Below are positions 1-7,786 of a DNA stretch of 15,947 bases, one piece after another. Numbering within the stretch: the stretch's first letter is position 1; the number at the start of each line of letters is the position of its first letter. The notes beneath the pieces were generated by a model, which worked only from the letters and a program-made list of their open reading frames with translations, made no database searches and was not told the origin of the DNA. The DNA lies in contig CAYZUC010000066.1 in assembly GCA_964481705.1 (NCBI GenBank), forward strand, positions 1 through 15,947, given 5' to 3'. The position numbers and the translations under genes were made by a program. The DNA comes from CAYZUC01 sp964481705. GTDB lineage: Bacteria > Bacillota > Clostridia > Lachnospirales > Lachnospiraceae.

Positions 1-1289
1 CCCTTTCTCTCCGAGAGAGTGGAAATGATAGCACCGGAAAACTCATCCGGAACATCAATGTATGCTAACTCCATAGGCTCGAGCTTCTTGCCGTTTTCAT
101 CAGTATGATACAGAACTTCTGCTTTGCTTACTGCAAACTCATATCCTTCACGTCTCATATTCTCGACAAGGACAGATAAGTGAAGTTCTCCACGACCGGA
201 AACCTTGAAAGCTTCGGTGGTGTCTGTTTCCTCCACGCGGAGGCTTACATCCGTATTCAGCTCACGGAAAAGACGATCGCGTAAATGACGGGAGGTCACA
301 TACTTACCCTCCTGACCGGCAAGCGGAGAGTCATTTACAATAAACTGCATTGCAATGGTAGGTTCGGAAATCTTCTGAAATGGAATCGCAACCGGACTCT
401 CGGGAGAGCAGATAGTATCTCCAATATGAATATCAGCAATACCGGAAATTGCTACAATGGAACCGATATGTGCTTCCTGAACTTCTACCTTATTCAAACC
501 ATCAAATTCATATAATTTGCTTATCTTAACTTTTTTCTGCTTGTCCGGATCGTGATGATTAACAAGGACGGCATCCATATTAACCTTCAAACAACCGTTA
601 TCAATCTTACCCACACCGATTCGTCCGACATATTCATTATAATCGATAGTACTAATCAGAACCTGTGTATTGGCATCCGGATCACCCTCGGGAGCGGGGA
701 TATAATCAAGGATTGTCTCAAAGAGAGGAGTCATATCCTTTGCTTCGTCTTCCATATTTATCTTGGCAACACCATCTCTGGCAGAGGCGTATACAAACGG
801 ACAATCGAGCTGTTCATCGGTAGCATTCAAATCCATGAAAAGCTCAAGAACTTCATCAACGACCTCTTCACATCGTGCTTCCGGACGATCTATTTTATTA
901 ATACATACGATAACAGGAAGCTTTAATTCAAGGGCTTTCATCAGAACAAACTTTGTCTGAGGCATTGCACCTTCATAAGCATCCACAACGAGAACGACAC
1001 CATTTACCATTTTCAGGACACGCTCAACCTCGCCGCCGAAATCAGCATGACCAGGTGTATCAATAATATTGATTTTGGTATCCTTATAGAATACCGCGGT
1101 ATTTTTGGAAAGAATCGTAATACCTCTCTCCTTTTCAATATCATTTGAGTCCATAACTCTTTCTGCAACTTCCTGATTGGCACGAAATACACCACTTTGC
1201 TTTAACAATTCATCAACCAACGTTGTCTTACCGTGGTCAACATGTGCTATAATGGCTATGTTTCGAATATCTTCTCTTCTCGTAATCAT
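1..1289 (-). CDS. typA: Ribosome-associated translational GTPase TypA/BipA (C-terminus outside window)
   Basis: This is a translation-factor GTPase of the EF-G/LepA class that binds the ribosome and is linked to stress adaptation and ribosome assembly. The visible 429 codons are an unbroken frame running off the left edge; the family is usually about 605-615 residues, so roughly the last 180 are missing. All G motifs are seen: G1 AHVDHGKTT (residues 15-23), the switch-I motif RGITI, DTPGH, NKID and a G5 SA. After the G domain come the domain II beta-barrel and the start of the EF-G-like domain III/V region (SGRGELHLSVLVENMRREGYEF, written here only as the SGRGELHL motif typical of TypA). The start at 1289 is chosen because GGAGG lies about five bases upstream; an in-frame ATG four codons earlier would sit on top of that site. 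It is divergent from the SSB-like gene. Identification is very secure. Confidence 0.97.
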   Translation of the reverse strand, partial: MITRREDIRNIAIIAHVDHGKTTLVDELLKQSGVFRANQEVAERVMDSNDIEKERGITILSKNTAVFYKDTKINIIDTPGHADFGGEVERVLKMVNGVVLVVDAYEGAMPQTKFVLMKALELKLPVIVCINKIDRPEARCEEVVDEVLELFMDLNATDEQLDCPFVYASARDGVAKINMEDEAKDMTPLFETILDYIPAPEGDPDANTQVLISTIDYNEYVGRIGVGKIDNGCLKVNMDAVLVNHHDPDKQKKVKISKLYEFDGLNKVEVQEAHIGSIVAISGIADIHIGDTICSPESPVAIPFQKISEPTIAMQFIVNDSPLAGQEGKYVTSRHLRDRLFRELNTDVSLRVEETDTTEAFKVSGRGELHLSVLVENMRREGYEFAVSKAEVLYHTDENGKKLEPMELAYIDVPDEFSGAIISTLSERK

Positions 1290-1329
1290 ACGTTCCTCCA
1301 TCTTTACTCTGCATTAACCTAAACAGTTT

Positions 1330-1357
1330 ATCATATTCTCACAATAATACAAGTAAA
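1330..1357 (-). promoter_or_regulatory. Probable promoter of typA
   Basis: On the minus strand TTTACT (1352-1357) is followed after 16 bases by TATGAT (1330-1335), which matches the -10 consensus at five of six positions. It lies about 40 bases upstream of the typA start. The -35 is weak, so this is an inference from position and the -10 match. Confidence 0.45.
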
Positions 1358-1394
1358 AAGTTTTTACGATTAGTAGTGCATTTTTAGTGATTAT

Positions 1395-1422
1395 TTGGTA
1401 AAATGAATTTATTTGGAATAAT
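1395..1422 (+). promoter_or_regulatory. Possible weak promoter of the SSB-like gene
   Basis: TTGGTA (1395-1400), a 16-base spacer and AATAAT (1417-1422) form the best sigma-A-like pair I see between typA and the SSB-like gene. Both boxes deviate from consensus. The rest of the 200-base divergent gap shows no gene. Confidence 0.25.
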
Positions 1423-1490
1423 TCCCCAAGCCGCGAATATATATAGTATTACCGAACAGGAAAACAAAATACGTAAGGGAGAATGAAAAA

Positions 1491-2120
1491 ATGATGACAG
1501 ACAAAGTAATTGAGAACAATCAGGTAACCATTATTGGGGAGGTAATCAGCGAATTTTCCTTCAGTCATGAGGTCTTTGGGGAAGGCTTCTATTTAGTTGA
1601 TATACTCGTCAGCAGACTAAGCAATTCGGCAGATGTGATTCCTATTATGGTTTCAGAGCGACTCATGGACATTACGAAAGATTACAAAGGTGATTTTGTA
1701 AAGGTATGTGGACAATTCCGTTCTTATAACCGACATGAAGAGAGAAAAAACCGTTTGGTACTATCTGTTTTCGCACGAGAGATTGATTACCTTGAACAAA
1801 TTTCAGAGAATGCAAAGTCAAATCAGATCTTTTTGGATGGGTTTATCTGCAAGCCTCCTATTTATCGAAAGACACCACTTGGCAGGGAGATTGCGGATCT
1901 TCTTCTGGCAGTCAATCGTCCGTATGGAAAAAGCGATTACATTCCCTGTATTTGTTGGGGCAGAAATGCCAGATTTGCATCTACCTTTGAAGTGGGAAGC
2001 AGGGCTGCAGTATGGGGAAGAATTCAAAGCCGTGAATATATGAAGAAGCTTTCGGAAGAAGAAACAGAACGTCGGGTAGCATATGAGGTATCGGTTAACA
2101 AATTAGAGTATTTACCTTAA
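1491..2120 (+). CDS. Double-OB-fold single-stranded DNA-binding protein-like protein
   Basis: The 209-residue product contains two OB-fold-like halves. The second (about residues 105-208) reads like a bacterial SSB core: LDGFICKPPIYR, then TPLGREIADLLLAVNRPYGK, then the aromatic-rich IPCICWGRNARF, a VGSRAAVWGRIQSREY strand and the closing YEVSVNKLEYL. The first half (about residues 8-100) repeats the pattern more loosely: VTIIGEVISEF, then FVKVCGQFRSY and LVLSVFAREIDYLEQ. Ordinary SSB has a single OB fold followed by an acidic tail ending in DDDIPF or similar; here no such tail exists, so the usual partner-docking hook is absent. The start at 1491 follows AAGGGAG (1475-1481); the adjacent ATG at 1494 is equally possible. 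It appears monocistronic. Single-stranded DNA binding is inferred from the family; the cell's main SSB is probably encoded elsewhere. Confidence 0.8.
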   Translation: MMTDKVIENNQVTIIGEVISEFSFSHEVFGEGFYLVDILVSRLSNSADVIPIMVSERLMDITKDYKGDFVKVCGQFRSYNRHEERKNRLVLSVFAREIDYLEQISENAKSNQIFLDGFICKPPIYRKTPLGREIADLLLAVNRPYGKSDYIPCICWGRNARFASTFEVGSRAAVWGRIQSREYMKKLSEEETERRVAYEVSVNKLEYLP

Positions 2121-2177
2121 TGGTTTACCATAATTAGTTGTCATAACAGCAATATTAAGAATAATTTAAGAAATAAA

Positions 2178-2206
2178 TTGCTTTTTGCTTTTCTTTGTGA
2201 TATGCT
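2178..2206 (+). promoter_or_regulatory. Extended -10 promoter of the CobA/CobO-like gene
   Basis: TTGCTT (2178-2183), a 17-base spacer, and TATGCT (2201-2206) preceded by TGA, giving the extended -10 TGn motif. It lies about 58 bases ahead of the start at 2264, so this gene is probably transcribed separately from the SSB-like gene. Confidence 0.6.
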
Positions 2207-2263
2207 ATGCGCGATTTGCGAGTGAAGAAATGTCAGTTTTGACTAGAACGTTGAGGTGTCACA

Positions 2264-2764
2264 ATGGAACAAGGACTAATTCAGATTTTTGGCGGTGAAG
2301 GAAAAGGAAAGACGGGAGCCGCGATTGGTCAGGGGATTCGTGCAGCAAGTGAGGGAAAATCTGTTGTTATCATTCAATTTTTAAAAGGAAAGCCATCGGG
2401 TGAATTTGAAATCATTCGAAGACTGGAACCGGAAATCAAGCTTTTTAGCTTTGAAAAATCGGAAGAGTGCTTTGAGGAACTGGATGAGGATAAGCAACAG
2501 GAGGAAATTCAAAATATCCGTAACGGTCTGAATTTCGCAAAAAAAGTACTAGTCACAGGAGAATGCGATTTGCTGATACTGGATGAGATTTTAGGCTTGA
2601 TTGATAATCGTATTATGAATTTGGATGATTTGAAAGCCATTCTTAAAGCAAAGCCGGAGAATGTAAGAATTATTATGACCGGAATCAGTATCACACAAGA
2701 GGTATGTGCACTGGTTGATGAGATTACAAAGCTTGAGACCGTTCGTTTTAACCGGATTCGATAA
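2264..2764 (+). CDS. CobA/CobO/BtuR-like P-loop protein (putative corrinoid adenosyltransferase)
   Basis: Members of this family transfer the adenosyl group of ATP to cob(I)alamin or cob(I)yrinic acid diamide. The 166-residue product starts with the family's P-loop, GGEGKGKT at residues 10-17, followed by the typical GQGIRAASEGKSVVIIQFLKG stretch (here split: helix to residue 31, strand to 42). A Walker-B-like strand, DLLILDEI, sits near residues 102-109 and is followed by the family's IDNRIMNLDDL and RIIMTG segments. Two things differ from well-studied CobO/BtuR: the TGFTWETQ-like segment after the GE motif is replaced by FSFEKSEECFEEL, and the C-terminus stops soon after DEITKL, about 10-30 residues short of the usual length. 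No other cobalamin gene is nearby. GAGGTG (2253-2258) is the ribosome site. A corrinoid-adenosylating role is likely but not proven. Confidence 0.75.
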   Translation: MEQGLIQIFGGEGKGKTGAAIGQGIRAASEGKSVVIIQFLKGKPSGEFEIIRRLEPEIKLFSFEKSEECFEELDEDKQQEEIQNIRNGLNFAKKVLVTGECDLLILDEILGLIDNRIMNLDDLKAILKAKPENVRIIMTGISITQEVCALVDEITKLETVRFNRIR

Positions 2765-2770
2765 AACTCG

Positions 2771-2799
2771 TTGACATGATAGGAAATGAGTGCTATTCT
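2771..2799 (+). promoter_or_regulatory. Strong promoter of the dapA riboswitch leader
   Basis: A consensus TTGACA (2771-2776), a 17-base spacer and TATTCT (2794-2799) preceded by TGC (extended -10). It begins six bases after the stop of the CobA/CobO-like gene. Transcription should begin near 2806, giving a leader of about 300 bases before dapA. Confidence 0.85.
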
Positions 2800-2835
2800 A
2801 CAGATGTATTATCGTATTGATAATATCAACTACAT

Positions 2836-3003
2836 ATTGATAGAGGTTGCGTTTTTCATGAGTACTTTTTCTGATGTTGCAGGAACAGAAGAGGAGAAAG
2901 GAAAGGGGACGACGCCGAAAGATTATGTATCTGCAGACATGATCTTGGGCATGCAGTGAATAATTGTATGACTGTCATCTTAACAGATGGGGCGCTATCT
3001 TAA
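2836..3003 (+). promoter_or_regulatory. Lysine riboswitch (L box) aptamer
   Basis: The conserved pieces of the L box occur in the right order: P1 strand GATAG (2839-2843) running into AGAGGTTGCG, CATGAGTA (2857-2864), GGAAAGGGG (2900-2908), ACGCCGAA (2912-2919), TTGGGC (2945-2950), TGACTGTC (2969-2976) and the closing GATGGGGCG followed by CTATC (2995-2999), which pairs with GATAG. It stands between a strong promoter and a terminator directly upstream of dapA, the first committed enzyme of lysine/diaminopimelate synthesis. By knowledge of this class, lysine binding should favour the terminator and lower dapA expression. A 33-codon reading frame lies inside the aptamer and is fortuitous. Confidence 0.92.
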
Positions 3004-3035
3004 TTTTGAATATCAAGTATATTGAAAATGAACAG

Positions 3036-3062
3036 AGTCGACCCAGAGTGGTCGACTTTTTT
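3036..3062 (+). terminator. Riboswitch-controlled intrinsic terminator before dapA
   Basis: AGTCGACC (3036-3043), a six-base loop, and GGTCGACT (3050-3057) form a perfect 8-bp stem followed at once by T residues to 3062. It lies between the L-box aptamer and the dapA ribosome site, the place of an expression platform. Confidence 0.9.
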
Positions 3063-3102
3063 GTTCATCAAAAATAGGAAAAGCGACCGGAAAGGAGCCA
3101 GA

Positions 3103-3990
3103 ATGGCAATATTTACAGGAGCGGGTGTTGCAATTGTAACACCATTTAAAGAAAACGGAGAGATTAACTTTGAGAAATTCGCAGAGCAGATCGAATTCCA
3201 GATTAAGAACCATACCGATGCGATTATCGTGTGTGGTACGACCGGAGAGGCTGCTACGCTTTCTCATGAAGAGCATTTGGAGTGCATTCGCTTTACAGTA
3301 GAGAAAGTGAATAAGAGGATTCCTGTTATTGCAGGAACAGGCTCGAACTGCACCGAGACAGCTATTTATCTTTCTACAGAGGCAGAGAAGTTTGGAGCAG
3401 ATGGTCTACTGGTGGTTACTCCATACTATAACAAAGCAACCCAGAAAGGGTTAAAAGAGCATTTTACCATGATTGCGAATGCGGTAAAGATTCCAATTAT
3501 TCTTTATAACATACCGGGAAGAACCGGAGGTGTAAATATCCTTCCACAGACGGTTGTTGATTTGTGCAACGAAGTACCTAATATCGTAGGTGTAAAAGAA
3601 GCAACCGGAAATATCTCACAGATTGCAAAGTTAATGTCTTTAGCAAAGGGAAAAGTTGATGTATACTCCGGCAATGATGATCAGGTAGTACCGTTGCTGT
3701 CACTTGGTGCAAAGGGAGTTATCTCAGTCGTGTCCAATATTGCACCTCAGCATATGCATGATATGGTTTACAGCTATCTTGAAGGAGATGTAAAGAAGAG
3801 CTGTGATTTGCAGTTGGAGACGATCGATTTGGTAGAGAGCTTGTTCTGCGAGGTCAATCCTATTCCGGTAAAGAAAGCAATGAATCTTATGGGAATGGAA
3901 GCAGGACCGCTTCGCAGACCATTAACAGAAATGGAGCCTCAGGATACAGAACGGCTTGAGAAATCTATGAAAGCTTTTGGACTGTTATAG
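3103..3990 (+). CDS. dapA: 4-Hydroxy-tetrahydrodipicolinate synthase
   Basis: DapA condenses pyruvate with aspartate semialdehyde in the cytoplasm, the entry to lysine and the peptidoglycan precursor diaminopimelate. The 295-residue length is normal for this TIM-barrel family. Visible motifs are GTTGEAATL (residues 45-53, containing the active-site threonines), VVTPYYNK, Tyr135 and Arg140 in LYNIPGRTG, and the Schiff-base lysine Lys165 in GVKEATGN; GNDD and NPIPVK follow in the C-terminal part. The start at 3103 has AAAGGAG (3091-3097) five bases ahead. An in-frame ATG at 3022 would translate through the riboswitch terminator and is rejected. It opens a run of same-strand genes that also contains dapB, and is very probably repressed by lysine through the leader riboswitch. 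Confidence 0.97.
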   Translation: MAIFTGAGVAIVTPFKENGEINFEKFAEQIEFQIKNHTDAIIVCGTTGEAATLSHEEHLECIRFTVEKVNKRIPVIAGTGSNCTETAIYLSTEAEKFGADGLLVVTPYYNKATQKGLKEHFTMIANAVKIPIILYNIPGRTGGVNILPQTVVDLCNEVPNIVGVKEATGNISQIAKLMSLAKGKVDVYSGNDDQVVPLLSLGAKGVISVVSNIAPQHMHDMVYSYLEGDVKKSCDLQLETIDLVESLFCEVNPIPVKKAMNLMGMEAGPLRRPLTEMEPQDTERLEKSMKAFGLL

Positions 3991-3997
3991 AAATTAC

Positions 3998-4020
3998 GGA
4001 CGTGGTCGATGACCACGTCC
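3998..4020 (+). terminator. Perfect hairpin after dapA, weak or partial terminator
   Basis: GGACGTGGTC (3998-4007), loop GAT, and GACCACGTCC (4011-4020) form a perfect 10-bp GC-rich stem eight bases after the dapA stop. The following ATACTTTTAC is a poor U-tract, so termination may be partial, or the hairpin may stabilise the dapA message end. A TATACT at 4044-4049 could be a -10 for the next gene, but I see no convincing -35. Confidence 0.5.
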
Positions 4021-4066
4021 ATACTTTTACCAAACGGGAAGTGTATACTTCGGATTGGAGCTTAGA

Positions 4067-5002
4067 ATGGTCTATACCATTACCATGAATCCTTCTTTGG
4101 ATTACCGAATGGAATTGGATGAATTTCATGTGGGAGAGACGAACCGCTCGGGGAGAGAACAGATTTCGCCTGGCGGTAAAGGAATCAATGTATCCATCGT
4201 TCTCCGTAATCTCGGCATAGATACCATTGCCCTTGGATTTCTTGCGGGCTTTACGGGAAGGGAACTAAAGAGCAGACTGGATGCTTTAAAGGTTCCATCA
4301 GATTTTATCTTTTTGAAAGATGGGGAGACGAGAATCAATGTCAAGCTCTCGGCTGAGTCAGAGACAGAAATCAATGCAGGAGGTCCCGAACCCTCAAAGG
4401 ATGCGATAGAAATGCTTATCGCACAGGCAGCGTCTTTAACAGAAAGTGATTTTCTGGTATTGTCGGGAAAAGTTCCGGCTGGAGTTCCGAATGATTTCTA
4501 CGCATCAATACTCAGTCGGATTGTGAAAGCAGATATCAGACACCGTGTGATTGTAGATGCAGAGGGAGAATTGCTGAAAGAAGCATTACCGCTTCATCCG
4601 CTGCTAATCAAACCCAACAAACTCGAGGTGGAATCTCTTTTGGGACAACCCATGAATGCAAAGGAAGACCTTTTTGAAGCTGCAGCACAGCTTCGAAGGA
4701 TGGGAGCGGAAAACGTTCTTATCTCACTGGGAGCAGAGGGTGCCTGTATGCTTGGAACAGATGAGCGTTTTTATATGGCAAAGGCGCCGAAGGGGATGTT
4801 GATCAATTCTGTTGGAGCAGGAGACTCGATGGTAGCAGGATTTCTATCCGGGTATATGGAAAATGGTAATTTGCAACATAGCTTTCGCATGGCTGTTGCG
4901 GCAGGGAGTGCCAGTGCATTTTCTGACGAATTAGCTACATCGCAAGAGGTCAGAGAGCTGTATGAGAGGCTCGATGTGCTTGTGGAGATGGTGCGGATAT
5001 GA
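4067..5002 (+). CDS. PfkB-family hexose-phosphate kinase, 1-phosphofructokinase type
   Basis: The 311-residue product is a ribokinase-fold sugar kinase. It begins MVYTITMNPSLDY, typical of 1-phosphofructokinase (FruK) and tagatose-6-phosphate kinase (LacC), and has the substrate motif GGKGINVS (residues 36-43) and the ATP/anion-hole motif GAGDSMVAGF with catalytic Asp253. FruK would turn fructose 1-phosphate into fructose 1,6-bisphosphate. No fructose PTS transporter or DeoR regulator is adjacent, so the exact substrate is uncertain. TTGGAG at 4055-4060 serves as the ribosome site for the ATG at 4067; the TTG in that same motif would be an upstream in-frame start but is the Shine-Dalgarno itself. 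It stands between dapA and dapB and two genes before fbp, whose product would dephosphorylate the product of this kinase. Confidence 0.85.
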   Translation: MVYTITMNPSLDYRMELDEFHVGETNRSGREQISPGGKGINVSIVLRNLGIDTIALGFLAGFTGRELKSRLDALKVPSDFIFLKDGETRINVKLSAESETEINAGGPEPSKDAIEMLIAQAASLTESDFLVLSGKVPAGVPNDFYASILSRIVKADIRHRVIVDAEGELLKEALPLHPLLIKPNKLEVESLLGQPMNAKEDLFEAAAQLRRMGAENVLISLGAEGACMLGTDERFYMAKAPKGMLINSVGAGDSMVAGFLSGYMENGNLQHSFRMAVAAGSASAFSDELATSQEVRELYERLDVLVEMVRI

Positions 5003-5037
5003 TAAAATAAAGATTAGTGTTTACAGGAGGAAAAGAA

Positions 5038-5793
5038 ATGACAAGAGTGATTATGCATGGCTGTAATGGTCATATGGGAAGAACCATAACGAACATCATT
5101 CAGAATGATGATGAGATTGAAATTGTAGCAGGAATTGATCAATATATGGGGATTGAGAATAATTATCCGGTATTTGCTTCCATCAGTGAGTGTACGGTAG
5201 AAGCAGATGCAATTATTGATTTTGCCTCTCCAGCGGCAATGGATGGTCTGTTGGATTACTGTGTTGAAAAGAAAGTACCTGCTGTGCTTTGTACAACAGG
5301 GTTAACAGAGGAACAGCTGGATAAGATAAAGGAGGCAAGCAAGAAGGTAGCTATTTTAAAATCAGCTAACATGTCTCTTGGAATTAACATGCTGTTAAAA
5401 CTATTAAAGGAAGTTACAGCTACACTTGCCCCGGCAGGATTTGACATTGAAATTGTAGAAAAACACCATAATCAGAAAAAGGATGCTCCGAGTGGAACTG
5501 CATTAGCTCTCGCAGATTCCATTAATGAGACATTGAATAAAGAGTATTCGTATAATTACGACCGCTCAAAGGATTTTAAAAAGAGAGAGAAGAAAGAGAT
5601 TGGTATCAGTGCAGTACGTGGAGGTACTATCGTGGGAGATCATGATGTAATCTACGCAGGAGAAGATGAAGTGATTACTTTTTCACATCGTGCATACTCA
5701 AAAGCTGTATTTGGAAAGGGCGCTGTTCAGGCAGCGAAATTCCTTAAGGGAAAACCGGCAGGATACTATGATATGAGTGATGTAATCGGTTAA
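5038..5793 (+). CDS. dapB: 4-Hydroxy-tetrahydrodipicolinate reductase
   Basis: DapB reduces the DapA product with NAD(P)H to tetrahydrodipicolinate. The 251-residue product has an N-terminal Rossmann motif, HGCNGHMGR (residues 7-15), the DFASPAA and CTTGL loops (61-67, 85-89), NMSLGINML (111-119), and the substrate motif with His143-His144 and Lys148 ahead of DAPSGTA (149-155). GGTIVGDHDV and the FSHRA segment in the C-terminal half are also typical. The start at 5038 has AGGAGG (5025-5030) seven bases ahead; a GTG at 5017 is rejected for this reason. It follows the PfkB kinase by 35 bases and precedes fbp by 25, so it is probably in the same transcript as dapA, with which it forms two successive pathway steps. 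Confidence 0.97.
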   Translation: MTRVIMHGCNGHMGRTITNIIQNDDEIEIVAGIDQYMGIENNYPVFASISECTVEADAIIDFASPAAMDGLLDYCVEKKVPAVLCTTGLTEEQLDKIKEASKKVAILKSANMSLGINMLLKLLKEVTATLAPAGFDIEIVEKHHNQKKDAPSGTALALADSINETLNKEYSYNYDRSKDFKKREKKEIGISAVRGGTIVGDHDVIYAGEDEVITFSHRAYSKAVFGKGAVQAAKFLKGKPAGYYDMSDVIG

Positions 5794-5818
5794 TAAGATG
5801 CAGTGGGAGGATGAAGAA

Positions 5819-7783
5819 ATGAACAACAAAGATATGGAGCTGAAACTCCTAAGGAGCATTGCCAGCCAGTATCCGACGGTAGCAGCAGCATCTACAGAGA
5901 TTATCAATCTTCAGTCTATTTTGAATCTGCCTAAGGGAACAGAACACTTTTTGACTGATATACATGGAGAGTATGAGCAGTTCAATCATGTACTAAAAAA
6001 TGGATCTGGGTCTGTCCGAAGAAAAATTGACGAGGAATTTGGAAATACACTGAGCAATAAGGATAAGAAAACCCTTGCGACATTGATTTACTACCCGGCT
6101 GAGAAGCTTGAATTGATTGAAAAGACAGAGGATAATATTGAAGACTGGTATAAGATCACACTTCATCGTCTGGTACAGATTACAAAGCGCGTAGCCTCCA
6201 AGTATACAAGATCCAAGGTAAGAAAAGCACTTCCTAAGGATTTTGCTTATGTTATTGAAGAACTGATTACAGAAAAGGTAGAGGTTCAGGATAAAGAGGG
6301 TTATTACAACGCCATTATTCATACCATTATTGAGATTGGCCGGGCTCCCGAATTTATCGTTGCCCTCTGTAATCTGATTCAAAGACTGGTAATTGATCAT
6401 CTGCATATTGTGGGGGATATTTTTGATCGTGGTCCCGGACCACATATTATTCTGGATACCTTGATGAAGTATCATTCTGTCGACATTCAATGGGGTAATC
6501 ATGATATTGTATGGATGGGAGCAGCTGCCGGAAGCTGGGCCTGTATCGCGAATGTTCTGCGAATGTCTGCGCGCTACGGCAATCTTGACACCTTGGAGGA
6601 GGGCTATGGAATTAACCTGATTCCACTCGTGACCTTTGCAATGGAGAACTATAAATCCAGTGATTGTAGCTGCTTTAAGATATCATATAATACAAGCTAT
6701 AATACAAAGGATTTGGATATTGATACCAGAATGCATAAAGCAATCTTTATCATTCAACAGAAGCTGGAGGGGCAGATTATCATGCGCCGTCCTGAATTTG
6801 AAATGGAAGACAGAATGCTTCTGGATAAAATTGATTATAAGAACAAAACAGTCCTGGTAGATGGAGTCACATATGCGATGAAAGATACGGATTTCCCGAC
6901 CGTTGACCCGAAGAATCCATACGAGCTGACATCGGAGGAAGAACAGCTTATGGAACGGCTGGAACAGGCCTTTCGAAAGAGCGAGAAACTACAGAAGCAT
7001 GTTCGTTTCTTGTATGCAAAAGGAAGCTTGTATAAAGCATATAATGGGAATCTGTTATATCATGGATGCATGCCGATGGATGATGATGGTAACTTTAAAG
7101 TAGTGAGAATAGATAATCATTCTTATAAAGGAAAAGCATTGTATGATGTACTGGAAAGCTATGCAAGAAAGGGCTATTACGCGGTGAAGGATAACGCAGA
7201 ACGAAAAAAGGGACAGGATCTGATCTGGTATATTTGGGCGGGTCCAAATTCACCTGTATTTGGAAAAGATAAAATGTCTACCTTTGAGCGTTACTTCATC
7301 GATGATAAATCCAGTCATGTTGAGACGAAAAACAGTTATTATCGACTTCGTGACAGAGAAGATGTTATCAATCAGATACTAATTGAATTTGGTATGGATA
7401 CGGAGACCTCTCATATCATCAATGGACATGTTCCTGTTGAATTGAAAAAGGGTGAAACACCAATTATGTGCGGTGGTAAATTGATGATCATTGACGGAGG
7501 CTTCTCGAAGGCTTACCAAAGTAAAACCGGTATTGCAGGTTATACACTGGTTTCCAATTCACATGGATTACGTTTGGTTGCCCATGAACCATTTGAATCA
7601 GCTGAAGCGGCAATCATCAATGAAACGGATATATTCTCCGATTCCGTAATTGTGGAAACACTTGCAGAGAGACAACTGGTGGCTCATACGGATACAGGAA
7701 ATGAACTTCGCGAATCGATTGCACAGCTTGAAAAGCTATTAAAGGCTTACGAAGATGGAACAATAGTGGAAAAGGAAATGTAA
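5819..7783 (+). CDS. fbp: Fructose-1,6-bisphosphatase class III
   Basis: This enzyme hydrolyses fructose 1,6-bisphosphate to fructose 6-phosphate in gluconeogenesis. Class III enzymes are the large manganese-dependent type of Firmicutes, about 640-670 residues; this one has 654. It carries calcineurin-type metallophosphatase motifs: DIHG (47-50), GDIFDRG (199-205), GNHD (226-229), and near the C-terminus NGHVPVELKKGE and DGGFSKAYQ. The start at 5819 has GGGAGG (5805-5810) eight bases ahead; the ATG at 5798 would place this ribosome site inside the coding region. The stop is three bases before hisA, suggesting coupled translation. It lies downstream of a kinase that probably makes its substrate; the pair would convert fructose 1-phosphate to fructose 6-phosphate. 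Confidence 0.96.
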   Translation: MNNKDMELKLLRSIASQYPTVAAASTEIINLQSILNLPKGTEHFLTDIHGEYEQFNHVLKNGSGSVRRKIDEEFGNTLSNKDKKTLATLIYYPAEKLELIEKTEDNIEDWYKITLHRLVQITKRVASKYTRSKVRKALPKDFAYVIEELITEKVEVQDKEGYYNAIIHTIIEIGRAPEFIVALCNLIQRLVIDHLHIVGDIFDRGPGPHIILDTLMKYHSVDIQWGNHDIVWMGAAAGSWACIANVLRMSARYGNLDTLEEGYGINLIPLVTFAMENYKSSDCSCFKISYNTSYNTKDLDIDTRMHKAIFIIQQKLEGQIIMRRPEFEMEDRMLLDKIDYKNKTVLVDGVTYAMKDTDFPTVDPKNPYELTSEEEQLMERLEQAFRKSEKLQKHVRFLYAKGSLYKAYNGNLLYHGCMPMDDDGNFKVVRIDNHSYKGKALYDVLESYARKGYYAVKDNAERKKGQDLIWYIWAGPNSPVFGKDKMSTFERYFIDDKSSHVETKNSYYRLRDREDVINQILIEFGMDTETSHIINGHVPVELKKGETPIMCGGKLMIIDGGFSKAYQSKTGIAGYTLVSNSHGLRLVAHEPFESAEAAIINETDIFSDSVIVETLAERQLVAHTDTGNELRESIAQLEKLLKAYEDGTIVEKEM

Positions 7784-7786
7784 TAT

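Noticed and set aside
285..926. Plus-strand open frames opposite typA
   Set aside because: They are antisense to an unbroken, well-conserved GTPase coding region and resemble no protein family.
2858..2959. 33-codon open frame (begins MSTFSDVAGTEEEK) before dapA, faintly like an FtsH segment
   Set aside because: It lies wholly within the lysine riboswitch aptamer and its codons coincide with conserved L-box blocks; the ribosome site is poorly spaced.
3022..3102. 27-residue N-terminal extension of DapA from an ATG at 3022
   Set aside because: It would translate the riboswitch terminator stem and T-run; the ATG at 3103 has an ideal ribosome site and gives the normal family start.
5798..5818. 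Seven-residue N-terminal extension of Fbp
   Set aside because: The Shine-Dalgarno GGGAGG for the ATG at 5819 lies inside it, and no site precedes the ATG at 5798.
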